Shown here: positions 14,176-23,520 of the stretch, piece after piece
Position numbering within the stretch: the first letter of the stretch is position 1
Layout: each line of letters begins with the position of its first letter
NCBI GenBank assembly: GCA_038746605.1
Contig: JBCDKM010000023.1
Span: 1 to 64,000 of the forward strand
Direction: 5' to 3'
Source: Rubricoccus sp038746605
Lineage (GTDB): Bacteria; Bacteroidota; Rhodothermia; Rhodothermales; Rubricoccaceae
DNA: 64,000 nt
The notes under the pieces: model-generated
Database searches by the model: none
What the model was told of the DNA's origin: nothing
What the model saw: the letters and a program-made list of their open reading frames with translations, nothing else
Position numbers and translations under genes: made by a program

Positions 14176-16050
14176 CTACTCCGGGTCCGAGGTGAGCGGG
14201 CCAGTGGTGTCCAGGTCCGGCGTCTCGGCGGTGCTCGCGATGTGGAGGTCGTCGAGTTGTTCGGCGTCCACCCAGTCGGGCGTGCTAGACATCAACTCGG
14301 TGGCCTGCTGCGTCTTCGGGAACGCGATCACGTCGCGCAGGCTGGTGGCTCCGGTGAGAAGCATCACGAGGCGGTCCAGGCCAAGCGCGATGCCGCCGTG
14401 CGGCGGGGCGCCGTAGCGGAACGCCTCCAGCAGGAAGCCGAAGCGCCGCTGCGCCTCCTCCTCGTCGATCCCGAGGAGTTCGAACATGCGCGACTGCACG
14501 TCGGAGCGGTGGATGCGGATGCTGCCACCGCCGATCTCGGAGCCGTTCAGCACGAGGTCGTAGGCGCGGGCGCGGACCTCGCCGGGGGCGTCGGCCAGCT
14601 TACCGGTGTCCTCCGGGAGCGGACTCGTGAACGGGTGGTGCATCGCGTGGTAGCGGCCGCTGTCCTCGTCCCACTCCAGGAGCGGGAAGTCTGTGACCCA
14701 GAGGAACTTCCAGGGACCGTCGGCGCCCGTGGGCATGAGTCCCGTCTCCTTCGCCATGTGGAGGCGGAGGTCGCCCATCTGCTCGAAGACCTTCGGGGCG
14801 TCTCCCGCGAGGACGAGCACGAGGTCGCCCGCCCCGGCGCCGGTTGCGTCGATGATGGCCGCCATCTTCTCGCGCGGGAAGACGGTGTCCTTGACCGACT
14901 GGCTGAAGTCGGAGCCATCGGAGGGCAGCTTGGCGTAGAAGAGCCCGCCCGCGCCGATCTGCTTGCGGACGATCTCCTTGTCGAGCTTGTCCATCGGCTT
15001 GCGGCCCCGGTCGCCCTCACCGGGCACGCGGATCGCGACGACAGCCCCGCCCGCCTCGGTGATGCGGTCGAACACCCCGAAGCCGGAGTTTTTCGTGGCC
15101 TCGGTCACGTCGGCGATCTCCATCCCGAAGCGGAGGTCCGGCTTGTCCGAGCCGAAGCGGCGGATGGCCTCGCTGTACGGCATCCGCAGGAACGGCGCCT
15201 CGATCTCGATCCCGCGCGTCTCGCGCCATATGTCCTGGATGAGCCCCTCCACGAGTTCGTAGACGAGGTCCTCCGTCGCGAACGTCATCTCGACGTCGAT
15301 CTGAGTGAACTCCGGCTGGCGGTCGGCGCGGAGGTCTTCGTCGCGGAAGCACTTGGTGATCTGGACGTACCGGTCGAGGCCGGAGACCATCAGGATCTGC
15401 TTGTACGTCTGCGGGCTCTGCGGTAGCGCGTAGAACTGGCCGGGGTGGACGCGGCTCGGCACGAGGTAGTCGCGCGCGCCCTCCGGCGTGCTCTTCATCA
15501 GCACCGGCGTCTCCACCTCCACGAAGTCGTTCGCGTCGAAGTAGCGCCGCGTGGCCTGGTAGAGCGTGTGTCGGAGCAGAAGGTTGTTCTGGAGCGCGGG
15601 CTTGCGGAGCGCGAGGTAGCGGTACTTGAGCGCGAGGTCTTCGCCCGGGCGCGTCGCCTTCGGGTCGTTCTCAGAGACCACGAACGGCGTCACGTCGGCC
15701 GTGTTGAGGACCTCCACGTCGGTGACGTAGACCTCCACGTCGCCCGTCGCCATGTCCGGGTTCTTCCGCTCGCGCACGCGCACCTCGCCCTGAACGGAGA
15801 GCACGTCCTCCATGCGCATCTTATCGGCCAGCGCGGCGAGGTCGGCGTTCAACTCCGGCGAGAAGACGAGCTGCGTCAGCCCGTACCGGTCGCGGAGGTC
15901 GATGAAGTTGAGGCCGCCGAAGTTGCGCTTCGTATCGACCCAGCCCTTGAGCGTCACCTGTTGGCCAGCATCCGCTTCGCGGAGTGCGCCGCAGGTGTGC
16001 GTGCGTCGGCCGTGCTGGGGGGCGTCGGTGAGCGGGAGGCGGGTAGACAT
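14176..16050 (-). CDS. aspS: Aspartyl-tRNA synthetase
   Basis: The product is 624 residues. It charges tRNA-Asp (and possibly tRNA-Asn if non-discriminating). An N-terminal OB-fold anticodon-binding domain (VTLKGWVDTKRNFGGLNFIDLRDRYG) is followed by class II motifs: motif 2 FRDEDLRADRQPEFTQID and motif 3 GIALGLDRLVMLL. The GAD insertion typical of bacterial AspRS lies between (FGVFDRITEAGGAV). The length and layout match bacterial-type AspRS. A TAGCTTGA box begins 30 nt upstream of the start. Confidence 0.97.
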   Translation of the reverse strand: MSTRLPLTDAPQHGRRTHTCGALREADAGQQVTLKGWVDTKRNFGGLNFIDLRDRYGLTQLVFSPELNADLAALADKMRMEDVLSVQGEVRVRERKNPDMATGDVEVYVTDVEVLNTADVTPFVVSENDPKATRPGEDLALKYRYLALRKPALQNNLLLRHTLYQATRRYFDANDFVEVETPVLMKSTPEGARDYLVPSRVHPGQFYALPQSPQTYKQILMVSGLDRYVQITKCFRDEDLRADRQPEFTQIDVEMTFATEDLVYELVEGLIQDIWRETRGIEIEAPFLRMPYSEAIRRFGSDKPDLRFGMEIADVTEATKNSGFGVFDRITEAGGAVVAIRVPGEGDRGRKPMDKLDKEIVRKQIGAGGLFYAKLPSDGSDFSQSVKDTVFPREKMAAIIDATGAGAGDLVLVLAGDAPKVFEQMGDLRLHMAKETGLMPTGADGPWKFLWVTDFPLLEWDEDSGRYHAMHHPFTSPLPEDTGKLADAPGEVRARAYDLVLNGSEIGGGSIRIHRSDVQSRMFELLGIDEEEAQRRFGFLLEAFRYGAPPHGGIALGLDRLVMLLTGATSLRDVIAFPKTQQATELMSSTPDWVDAEQLDDLHIASTAETPDLDTTGPLTSDPE

Positions 16051-16072
16051 GGGGGTTCGCGGTGACTGCGTG

Positions 16073-16080
16073 TCAAGCTA
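16073..16080 (-). promoter_or_regulatory. Candidate -7 box TAGCTTGA of aspS
   Basis: Read on the minus strand it starts 30 nt before the aspS ATG. A TTCG element lies roughly 20 nt further upstream, a plausible -33 box. Confidence 0.45.
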
Positions 16081-16152
16081 GACCGCATGAGAACCTCGAA
16101 CGGCGAATGGCGAATGCAGAAGCGCGCCCGTCCCCAGGGCGCCCGTCTCGGT

Positions 16153-16172
16153 CCGCCTCGGTATCGAGGCGG
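16153..16172. repeat. Intergenic palindrome, family CCGCCTCGGNNCCGAGGCGG
   Basis: One substitution next to the centre (TATCGAGGCGG), otherwise perfect arms. It lies between the LptF/LptG-type gene and aspS. Confidence 0.9.
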
Positions 16173-16178
16173 AGGTCC

Positions 16179-17678
16179 CTAGCCTTTGCGTCTCTTGACG
16201 AACCCCGCCAGTGTGGCGAAGGGATCGCGCCACGCCGGATCGCGTGCCTCCCGCGTGACGAGGTACGCTCCGATGAGCCCGATCACGACGTTGGCCGCCC
16301 ACATGCCGAGCCAGGGCGGCAGCAGCCCTCGGTCCGCCAGCTTCTCGCCCTGCACGAGCGTCACCCAGTAGAAAAGGAAGACCGCCACCGCGAGCGTTGC
16401 CACCACCCCGACGCCCGCGCGCGGGATCGCGAGGCCGAGCGGCACGCCGACGAGCACGAAGACGAGGCAGGCGAGCGCGATGGAGTTCTTCTTGTAGACC
16501 TCCACGCGGAAGCGGTCGGCGCGCTGGCGCTCGTAGCGGGCGGAGCCCTCCCCTGCCTCGGCAGTCGCGCGGATGGTGCGGGCGCGCTCCGTCGCGAGGG
16601 CGAGGGCGGATCGTGCCTCTTCCTCGGGCAGTCCTGCGAGGACGGTGGGCGCCGAGACACGCTCGGGACGCTCCGTCTCGGCGACCGCCTCGGGCTCCGG
16701 CCGACTCCCGTCGGCTCGAGGGATGGCGTCCTCGAACGCGTTGTCGTCATCCCCTGAGAACGTCGTGGGCTCCAGCGGAGGCGCGTCCATCCGGTTCAGC
16801 GTGCGTCCGAGACGGAGGGCCGAGGCGAAGACGGAATCGGACCGCCCCTGTGCCTGGGCCTCCAGTGAGTCGATGACGGCGAGCATCTCGCTGGTGCGCA
16901 TGGAGCGGTCCGAGCGGGAGCCCTCTCTCGCTTCGCGCCGCTCGAACCCGACGCTCCCGAGGTCGAACGCGACGCGGTGGCGCGCGAACGCGAGGCGCTC
17001 GTAGCGGTCGTCCGCGCCGCCCCGGCGGACGTGCGCTTCGCCGTCTTCGAGGAGCAGCGTGAGGCGCTGCCCGCCGAACTGGGGCTGGATGGTGGCCCGC
17101 TTCGCGGCCAGGACCGCCTGCCCCCCGCTCGCCGTCCGACTCTCGACCACCGTCACGCCGAGGAGCAGCCCAGACGAATCGGGCGGAATGTCTTCGGCGC
17201 GGATCGCGTAGCCGTCAACCCCGGTGAAGAAGACGCCGGGCTCCAGCGCGAAGGCAGGTCGCGAGAGGCTGATGTCCCGCCACAGCGCATTCATGCGGAA
17301 GTTGGCCTCGGGCAGCATCACGTTGTTGAAGTACCCCATCCCGCCCACGAGCCCGGCCCCGACGATCAGCGTGGGCCACGCGAGGCGCCAGAGCGGGACG
17401 CCCGCGCTCTTGATCACGAGGTAGGCGCGGCTCTCGGCCAGCCGCCCGAACGCCGCCAGCATCGAGATCAGCCATGCCATCGGGACGGCCAGCGTGACCA
17501 TGTACGCGAGGCTGTAGACGATCAGCTCTGCCATCGCGCCGAACGGCAGCCCGCGCCCCACGAGCTGCGGCAGCCACTTGATGAGGAACTGCATCAGGAG
17601 CAAGAACAAAAGCGTCCCGAACGCGGCCAGGAACGGCAGCGGCAGCGCGCGGAGAATGGCCCAGTGCAGACGCTTCAC
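16179..17678 (-). CDS. LptF/LptG-type permease of the lipopolysaccharide export system
   Basis: The product is 499 residues, longer than the usual 350-400. N-terminal membrane segments (LPLPFLAAFGTLLFLLLMQFL and the next two helices) carry the family pattern AFGRLAESRAYLVIKSAG. A periplasmic beta-jellyroll region follows, then C-terminal helices (LACLVFVLVGVPLGLAI). LptF/LptG proteins, with LptB, extract LPS from the inner membrane and feed it to LptC/LptA. Between about residues 240 and 385 there is an acidic, low-complexity insertion rich in E, A and R. The start is GTG. I cannot decide between LptF and LptG. Confidence 0.82.
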   Translation of the reverse strand: MKRLHWAILRALPLPFLAAFGTLLFLLLMQFLIKWLPQLVGRGLPFGAMAELIVYSLAYMVTLAVPMAWLISMLAAFGRLAESRAYLVIKSAGVPLWRLAWPTLIVGAGLVGGMGYFNNVMLPEANFRMNALWRDISLSRPAFALEPGVFFTGVDGYAIRAEDIPPDSSGLLLGVTVVESRTASGGQAVLAAKRATIQPQFGGQRLTLLLEDGEAHVRRGGADDRYERLAFARHRVAFDLGSVGFERREAREGSRSDRSMRTSEMLAVIDSLEAQAQGRSDSVFASALRLGRTLNRMDAPPLEPTTFSGDDDNAFEDAIPRADGSRPEPEAVAETERPERVSAPTVLAGLPEEEARSALALATERARTIRATAEAGEGSARYERQRADRFRVEVYKKNSIALACLVFVLVGVPLGLAIPRAGVGVVATLAVAVFLFYWVTLVQGEKLADRGLLPPWLGMWAANVVIGLIGAYLVTREARDPAWRDPFATLAGFVKRRKG

Positions 17679-17811
17679 GAAGGACGAAGGCGGACGATGT
17701 CAGATCTCGGGTGGAAGATCGGAACGCGCTTCGCCGCGCGTGCGTGCCGCCTCACCCCCTTCTACCTCTCGGGCGCTTCGCGACCGTTCTGCTCTCCCCA
17801 CCCGACATCGC

Positions 17812-18471
17812 ATGACCGTTCGCCCCTTCACTGTCGGCCCGTTCGCCGAGAACACCTATGTCCTCCACGACGGCACCGAGGCGGCCGTGGTCGACCCCGG
17901 CATGGCCACGCGCGAGGAGCGCGACCGTGTGCTCGGCTACCTGGAGAACCGAGGGCTTCACGTGCGGCACCTCCTGCTCACCCATGCTCACATCGACCAT
18001 GTTCTCGGGTGCGCGGCCTTCGCGCATCGCTTCGCCGAAGGCACGGAGGACGGCGGCTGGTGCCTCCACCCGGCGGACCTGCCCCTCTTGCAGAACGCGA
18101 CGGTCCAGGGTGAACTGTTTCGGATCCCCGTGCAGGAGCCGCCCGCTCCCGCGCGCGAACTGACCCACGGCGACACCCTCCGCCTCGGTGAGACCACGCT
18201 GGAGGTCCGCCACGCGCCTGGTCACGCGCCCGGCCACGTTGTCTTCTACGACGCCGCGAGCCGTCAACTCGTCGGCGGCGATGTGCTCTTCGCGGGCTCC
18301 ATCGGCCGGACAGATCTTTGGGGCGGCGACTACGACACGCTGATCCGCTCCATCCGTGAGCAAGTCCTCACGCTCCCGGACGACGTCACGGTCTTCTCAG
18401 GACACGGCTCACCGACGACCGTCGGCAAGGAGCGCCGGACCAACCCGTTCCTGGCGGAAACCGGTATGTGA
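17812..18471 (+). CDS. Metallo-beta-lactamase fold hydrolase (glyoxalase II-like)
   Basis: The product is 219 residues. It has the zinc-binding THAHIDH motif, HAPGHAPGH, a GGDVLF Asp and the closing SGHGSPTT His. The FTVGPFAENTYVL start is typical of the GloB-like clade that hydrolyses S-lactoylglutathione or related thioesters. The substrate is not certain in a bacterium that may lack glutathione. The ATG at 17812 is the first plausible start. It is followed after 61 bp by the sensor kinase gene on the same strand. Confidence 0.85.
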   Translation: MTVRPFTVGPFAENTYVLHDGTEAAVVDPGMATREERDRVLGYLENRGLHVRHLLLTHAHIDHVLGCAAFAHRFAEGTEDGGWCLHPADLPLLQNATVQGELFRIPVQEPPAPARELTHGDTLRLGETTLEVRHAPGHAPGHVVFYDAASRQLVGGDVLFAGSIGRTDLWGGDYDTLIRSIREQVLTLPDDVTVFSGHGSPTTVGKERRTNPFLAETGM

Positions 18472-18532
18472 GGTCGCGGGATCACCCCGATGGGCCGTTG
18501 CGGCGCAGCGGCCTAGCCTGTCGGCACCCCCC

Positions 18533-20173
18533 GTGACCGTGGCCCACGCCGATGCCCTGCCCCGCTCTCGTCACGACCTGCTCCGCCTCGACGGCATGGT
18601 CGGGCTTGGCGCGGACCCCGCGCTAGACCGTATCGCACGGCTCGCCGCCCAACTGACCGGCACCCCGACCGCCTTCGTGACGGTCGTCACGGACGAGGAG
18701 CAGCAGATGCCCGGGGCATTCGGTGCCAAACGAGAAATGGAGCGCTCACGCTCGACCCCTCTCGGCCTCTCGATCTGCCGCGAGGTCTGCCGAGGCGGGC
18801 GCCCTCTCACCATCGCGGACGGGCCTCGGGACCCGGAGTTCGCCACGCACCCCGCCTGGGAGGCCTTCGGCGTGTCGGCCTACCTCGGCGTTCCCATTCG
18901 CAGCCGGTCGGGCATCTTGTCCGGCGCCGTCTGCGCCGTCTCGGTGCAGCCGCGCGAGTGGACCGAGGCCGATCTCAGCGCCGTGACAGACCTCGCGTTT
19001 CTCGTCGAGCGTGAGATGGCGTCGCGCCCCTCCTCGCACGAGAGCGCCTCGATTGGCGACGCTGCCACGGCGGCGCTCTTCCAGTTGGCTGTCGAGGCCT
19101 CGGGCTTCGGCGTCTGGACCACGGACCTTCGGAGCGGAGTCACAGAGTGGGGACCGCGCTGCCGCGAGATCTTCGGTGTCGGCCCGCGCGAGCCCGCGAG
19201 TGCGGATCGTGGCTTGAGTCTCATTCACCCGGAGGACCGCGCCAAGACCATGGACGCCTTCGACCGTGCCCTCGCCGATCCCACGGGGGACTATCACCTG
19301 AGCCATCGCCTCATGCGCGACGATGGCACCATGCGCTGGGTCTCCACCTGGGGCCGCATCGTCTCGGACGCGCACGGGCCCCTTCGCATCACCGGTCTCA
19401 TCGCGGACACCACGCCGCAGCTACGGACGGAGGCTCTCCTTCGTCAGCGTGGCGTCGACCTTCGCGAGGCCACCGCCCAACTCGCCGTGCTCAACGCGGA
19501 CCTGGAGCGCCGCGTTGACGAGCGGACGGAGCAGGTTCGCGCCCTCGCGGCTGCCCTGACCGCCGCTGAACATCGCGAGCGACGCCGCATCGCGCATGTT
19601 CTCCACGAGGACCTCCGGCAGGTGATCTACGGCGCGAGGGTTCACGTCGCCGCCGCCGCACGAGCCGGGACGCTGACCGCCGACGACGAGACCATCCTCG
19701 GCATCTTGGAGCGAGCCGCCACCCTCTCGCGCACGCTCTCGCACGACCTCGCCGCTGCGACCGCCGAGGCCGACTGCCTGGACGCCGCCCTCACGACGAT
19801 ATCGGACCGGTTCGGAGAGACCCACGGCCTCACCGTCGCCCTCGACCTAGACGATTCGCTCTCTCACGTCTGCGAGGCGAGCGTCATCGCGGTGCTGGCA
19901 CAGATCGTCCGCGAGCTGCTCTTCAACGTCGTCAAGCATGCGGATACCGACCGGGCCTGCTTGAGTGGTACCGCCCGCGAGGGCTGGGTAGAACTCTCCG
20001 TGCACGATGACGGCTGCGGGTTCGACGCGGCACGCGTCGCCCATGCCTGTTCCTCGGGGATCGGCGTGCCGGGGTTGCGCGAGCGCGTCCGGCTCTTCCA
20101 GGGCACGTTCGAGATCGACGCGGTGCCCGGCGGTGGCACGCACGCGACGGTCCGCCTTCCGGTCCAGTTGTAG
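18533..20173 (+). CDS. GAF-PAS sensor histidine kinase (HisKA_3 type)
   Basis: The product is about 546 residues with no membrane segments, so it is cytoplasmic. The N-terminal GAF domain spans about residues 25-165 (SAYLGVPIRSRSGILSGAVCAVS). A PAS domain follows at about 175-300 (FGVWTTDLRSGVTEWGPRCREIFGV, then a PAC motif). After a coiled-coil linker comes the phospho-acceptor region ERRRIAHVLHEDLRQVIY, and a HATPase_c domain with ELLFNVVKHA and GIGVPGLRERV. This is the NarL/DegS-like kinase class. No response regulator lies next to it, so it is an orphan sensor. The GTG start at 18533 is tentative; an ATG at 18596 is possible. Confidence 0.8.
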   Translation: MTVAHADALPRSRHDLLRLDGMVGLGADPALDRIARLAAQLTGTPTAFVTVVTDEEQQMPGAFGAKREMERSRSTPLGLSICREVCRGGRPLTIADGPRDPEFATHPAWEAFGVSAYLGVPIRSRSGILSGAVCAVSVQPREWTEADLSAVTDLAFLVEREMASRPSSHESASIGDAATAALFQLAVEASGFGVWTTDLRSGVTEWGPRCREIFGVGPREPASADRGLSLIHPEDRAKTMDAFDRALADPTGDYHLSHRLMRDDGTMRWVSTWGRIVSDAHGPLRITGLIADTTPQLRTEALLRQRGVDLREATAQLAVLNADLERRVDERTEQVRALAAALTAAEHRERRRIAHVLHEDLRQVIYGARVHVAAAARAGTLTADDETILGILERAATLSRTLSHDLAAATAEADCLDAALTTISDRFGETHGLTVALDLDDSLSHVCEASVIAVLAQIVRELLFNVVKHADTDRACLSGTAREGWVELSVHDDGCGFDAARVAHACSSGIGVPGLRERVRLFQGTFEIDAVPGGGTHATVRLPVQL

Positions 20174-20179
20174 CCCTGC

Positions 20180-20199
20180 CCGCCTCGGTGCCGAGGCGG
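20180..20199. repeat. Intergenic palindrome, family CCGCCTCGGNNCCGAGGCGG
   Basis: Perfect arms, centre TG. It lies between convergent genes, 7 bp after the kinase stop and 6 bp from the next gene's stop. Confidence 0.9.
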
Positions 20200-20205
20200 A
20201 GCTTC

Positions 20206-20694
20206 TCAGTCGGCGAGGTCGAGCACGAGCCCGATGCCTAGGCGTCCGTACTGCTGGCGCTCGCCGCGCACAACGCCGCCGTAGAACGTGATCCCCCCGC
20301 CTTCGGTCAGCCACAGGTTGACGCCCATCTCCCCTCCCCACGCAAAGCCGAACTCGTCACCGTACCCGAAACCGAGATACCCGGAGACATAGGGGTCCAC
20401 GGAGGACCAGGGCGCGAAGAAGACCGTGTGCGAGGAGAGCACGTCGTACTCGTACTCCCCATCCACCAGGAACGCGACGGTGTAGCTCCCGCACTGGTAG
20501 TACGGGTCGTACCCGGACGACGCGTAGCACGGCTCACCGTAGCTGAGGCCGGGCGAAAACACGGACAGGCCGCTCGCCCCCGGAGGCCCGACGGCGATCC
20601 CGACGCGTCCCAGCTCTCGATCTGCCGGGTGGGTCTGGGGCTGCGCGAGAACCGGCGCTGCCAGCAGAAGAAACAGGGGAGACCACAGACGCAT
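20206..20694 (-). CDS. Small secreted beta-barrel-like protein, function unknown
   Basis: The product is 162 residues. The signal peptide MRLWSPLFLLLAAPVLAQ is followed by alternating hydrophobic strands rich in G, Y and F (VSGYLGFGYGDEFGFAWGGEMGVNLWL) and a strand-like end (GRLGIGLVLDLAD). This looks like a small outer-membrane beta-barrel. Three Cys are present, two of which could form a disulfide. No specific function can be assigned. It converges with the sensor kinase. Confidence 0.6.
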   Translation of the reverse strand: MRLWSPLFLLLAAPVLAQPQTHPADRELGRVGIAVGPPGASGLSVFSPGLSYGEPCYASSGYDPYYQCGSYTVAFLVDGEYEYDVLSSHTVFFAPWSSVDPYVSGYLGFGYGDEFGFAWGGEMGVNLWLTEGGGITFYGGVVRGERQQYGRLGIGLVLDLAD

Positions 20695-20771
20695 GGTACA
20701 ACCTCGGGCGCGAGGGCCTGGCTACGCCTCCCGAGAATAGGGGAGCCCACCCGTCCTGGCCCGAACGCCTC

Positions 20772-20779
20772 TAGCTTGC
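20772..20779 (+). promoter_or_regulatory. Candidate -7 box TAGCTTGC
   Basis: Starts 43 nt before the peptidase ATG at 20815, the excess over the usual 30 nt being filled by the palindrome 20781-20800. If right, the palindrome is transcribed as a 5' UTR hairpin. Confidence 0.35.
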
Positions 20780-20780
20780 C

Positions 20781-20800
20781 CCGCCTCGGTACCGAGGCGG
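20781..20800. repeat. Palindrome between a promoter box and a start codon
   Basis: Perfect arms, centre TA. It sits between the candidate -7 box and the ATG of the M1 peptidase, so it would form a hairpin near the mRNA 5' end. Confidence 0.9.
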
Positions 20801-20814
20801 ACGCACCCGCGCCC

Positions 20815-22557
20815 ATGCCCCGACTCCTCCTCGCCGCTCTGGCGGCGCTCCTCGCCAGTCCCGCCGCGCTCGCCCAGTTCGGCCTCGCGGGCAACACTTC
20901 CGGCGCCCCGCTCCACCCTGAGGCCGCCGCGTACGATGTGCAGCACGTCGGCCTCTCGCTCACCGTGGATCCCGAGGCACGCATGCTGAAGGGCACGATG
21001 CGCCTCCGCGCTCGGATTGTGGCGCCAACCGCTTACCTCCGGCTCGACCTCGACGACCGGCTCCCGGTCTCCGACGTCGTCCGCCCTTCGTGCACCTGGC
21101 AGGGCACGGGGCTCGTCTGCGCCGACACCGTCTACGCACCCAACGCCTTCGAACGGCTCCCGGGACAGATCCGCGTCGCCCTCGGACGGACGATGCAGCC
21201 GGGCGAACTCGTGAGCCTCCGGGTGGACTACGGCGGCGCCCCGCGCGAGGCCCCCAACCCGCCATGGGACGGCGGCCTCACCTGGGCCACGACCGAGAGC
21301 GGCCAGCCCTGGATCGCGACCAGCGTGCAGGGCGAGGGCGCTGACCTCTGGTGGCCCGCCAAGGACCACCCCAGCGACGAGCCCGACCAGGGCGCGATCA
21401 TCGAGCTCACGGGTCCTGCTGACCTGCGGATGATTGCGAACGGCCGCCACGCCGGACGCCATGAAAACGGCGACGGCATGGCGACCGAGACCTGGCAGAT
21501 CACCACGCCCATTAACAACTACGGCGTCGCCATCGGGATCGGGCCGTACGTGGAGGTCACAGAGACGTACCGGAGCCCGCTCGGCTACGAAATGCCCGCC
21601 ACGTTCTACGTCCTCCTGGAGCGCGAGTCCGACGCCCGCCGCCAGATGCCCGGCTTCCTCGACGCTCTCGGCTTCATGGAGCGGACCTTCGGACCGTACG
21701 GATCGCGCCAGGACGGCTACCACGTCATCCACACTCCGCACCTCGGCATGGAGCACCAGTCGCTCATCGCGTACGGCTCCACTTTCCGGGACAATGCCTT
21801 CGGGTTCGATTGGCTCCACTTCCACGAACTCGCCCACGAGTGGTGGGCCAATCTCGGCACGGCCCCAGACTGGCGCGATTTCTGGGTCCACGAGTCGTTT
21901 GCCAACTACGCCGAGGCGCTCTACGCGGAGGACCTCGTGCGGCGTGAGACTGGCAACGAGGCCATGGCCAGGGACGCCTATCTGCGCTACCTCGCGAAGT
22001 CTCGGCCCAACCTCCAGAACGTGGTCCCCGTCGCACCCAGCGAGACGCGCACCACGACGCAGATGTACAATCTGCCGGAAGGCGGCTTCAACGGCGACAT
22101 CTACTACAAAGGCGCCTGGTTCCTCCACACGCTCCGCTTCGTTATCGGCGACGACCCGGCGTTCTTCCGCGCCTTGAGAGCCATCCTCTACCCGGACGGC
22201 GTGGACCTCGAACGGGACCCGTCCCGGGACTATCGCTGGGTCTCCACTGAGGACGTGCTCGCCATGTTCCAGCGCGAGACGCAGGTCGACCTCGCGCCAT
22301 ACATCGCGGTCTACCTTCGCCAGCCCGCGCTGCCGGTCCTCCACGTCGAGTATCTCGGAAACGAGGGGTATGCTCTCCGATGGGAAGTACCGGAAGGCGT
22401 CCTTCCCGAGGGGACGGCGTTCGAGTTGCCCGTCCGGACCTCCAACGGCCTAATCCCCATGCCAGGTGGCGAGGGCGGAATCGGCCTGCCGCGCAACCGA
22501 TTCCAGATTGACGAGCGGATCGCACTCTTCGAAGTGGTGGAGGCGCCCGCAGAGTAG
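20815..22557 (+). CDS. Secreted M1-family zinc aminopeptidase
   Basis: The product is 580 residues with signal peptide MPRLLLAALAALLASPAALAQ. The zinc site is HELAHEWW (His337, Glu338, His341) with the third ligand Glu360 in ESFANY. The exopeptidase motif, usually GAMEN, is here GMEHQS, as in several Bacteroidota M1 homologues. An N-terminal beta-sandwich precedes the catalytic domain; the usual long C-terminal helical domain of larger M1 enzymes is absent. It removes N-terminal residues from peptides in the periplasm or outside. The start was placed at the signal peptide, after the palindrome. Confidence 0.85.
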   Translation: MPRLLLAALAALLASPAALAQFGLAGNTSGAPLHPEAAAYDVQHVGLSLTVDPEARMLKGTMRLRARIVAPTAYLRLDLDDRLPVSDVVRPSCTWQGTGLVCADTVYAPNAFERLPGQIRVALGRTMQPGELVSLRVDYGGAPREAPNPPWDGGLTWATTESGQPWIATSVQGEGADLWWPAKDHPSDEPDQGAIIELTGPADLRMIANGRHAGRHENGDGMATETWQITTPINNYGVAIGIGPYVEVTETYRSPLGYEMPATFYVLLERESDARRQMPGFLDALGFMERTFGPYGSRQDGYHVIHTPHLGMEHQSLIAYGSTFRDNAFGFDWLHFHELAHEWWANLGTAPDWRDFWVHESFANYAEALYAEDLVRRETGNEAMARDAYLRYLAKSRPNLQNVVPVAPSETRTTTQMYNLPEGGFNGDIYYKGAWFLHTLRFVIGDDPAFFRALRAILYPDGVDLERDPSRDYRWVSTEDVLAMFQRETQVDLAPYIAVYLRQPALPVLHVEYLGNEGYALRWEVPEGVLPEGTAFELPVRTSNGLIPMPGGEGGIGLPRNRFQIDERIALFEVVEAPAE

Positions 22558-22612
22558 CCCACGGACCCCGTCCCACCGTCGTGCGTCCGATCCCCTCCCC
22601 TACGCCTCCTCC

Positions 22613-23422
22613 ATGCGCTCTCTCGGTTTCATCGTTCTGGTTGTCTTCGTGGCCGCGTGTTCCGCACCACCGCCCGCGCCAGAGCCCGAGCCGCCTCCCA
22701 TCGCGCCTGCGGACACCCTCGCGCCGCCTCCGCCCGGGCCGGAACCCGAGCCCGAGCCTCCGCCTCCGGAGCCTGAACCGGACCCCGCCACCGTGCTGCT
22801 GGACCGGGTGTTCGCCAGCATGGGCGGGCGGGACGTCTGGGGCAGCCTTCGCGCCTATGCCACCGAGGGCACATCTTCCGTCGAGACCACCTTCGGCGAG
22901 ACCACCATCGAAACCACCTCGCTCGTGGCGGGACTGCTGCAGATTCGAGCCGAGCAAGACACACCGGTCGGCGACGTGCTCGTGCGGGTGAACGGCGAGA
23001 CGGCATCGCTCCTCGTAGACGGGAATGCGCGAGATCCAGGCCCTGGCTTCGCAGCGAGTGTCCAGAGTCAGGTTCTCTTCAGCCTCCCGTACGTGCTCAT
23101 GCACGCGGACTCGCTTCTCTTCTCACGAGGCGAGGACACGCCAGACGGGCTCGCGGTGCTGGTCTACCAGGCCCCCGGCGTGGACGCGAGCTACGAGATG
23201 GTCATCGGCGCCGATGGTCGCCCGGTTCGGGTTGAATCCATCCAGCCGAGCCCCGTCGGCCCAGCCCAGATGGTCCACACGATCACAGGCTACCGGTCGG
23301 TCGGGGGGCTCCAGGTTCCCATCGGCACGCGCCAGTCCACGGAGGGGCAGGTCACGGGATCGACCGAGATCACGGTCTTCACACTCGACCCGGAGATCGC
23401 TCCGGGTGCCTTCGGCGACTGA
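22613..23422 (+). CDS. Lipoprotein with proline-rich stalk, outer-membrane lipoprotein-sorting-like
   Basis: The product is 269 residues. The start MRSLGFIVLVVFVAAC is a lipoprotein signal with lipobox VAAC. A 35-residue stretch of Pro-Glu repeats (about residues 18-60) forms an extended stalk. The globular part resembles the LolA/LolB-like or zinc-protease-associated fold seen in Bacteroidota proteins that begin 'ARVFASMGGRDVW' (LLDRVFASMGGRDVWGSLRAY). The specific role is unknown. It lies 55 bp after the M1 peptidase and could share its transcript. Confidence 0.65.
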   Translation: MRSLGFIVLVVFVAACSAPPPAPEPEPPPIAPADTLAPPPPGPEPEPEPPPPEPEPDPATVLLDRVFASMGGRDVWGSLRAYATEGTSSVETTFGETTIETTSLVAGLLQIRAEQDTPVGDVLVRVNGETASLLVDGNARDPGPGFAASVQSQVLFSLPYVLMHADSLLFSRGEDTPDGLAVLVYQAPGVDASYEMVIGADGRPVRVESIQPSPVGPAQMVHTITGYRSVGGLQVPIGTRQSTEGQVTGSTEITVFTLDPEIAPGAFGD

Positions 23423-23432
23423 GCGAGGTGCT

Positions 23433-23452
23433 CCGCCTCGGTGCCGAGGCGG
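23433..23452. repeat. Intergenic palindrome, family CCGCCTCGGNNCCGAGGCGG
   Basis: Perfect arms, centre TG. It begins 11 bp after the lipoprotein stop, ahead of the T9SS protein gene. Confidence 0.9.
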
Positions 23453-23520
23453 GCAGACCGGACGGGCCCTTTCGGATGAGCACCAGACTGCCGATACTGG
23501 GCGGGATTTCCCTACGCCCT

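Noticed and set aside
17870..17890. CACCGAGGCGG in the metallo-beta-lactamase gene as another palindrome copy.
   Set aside because: Only one arm is present and the encoded DGTEAAVVDPG is normal for the protein family.
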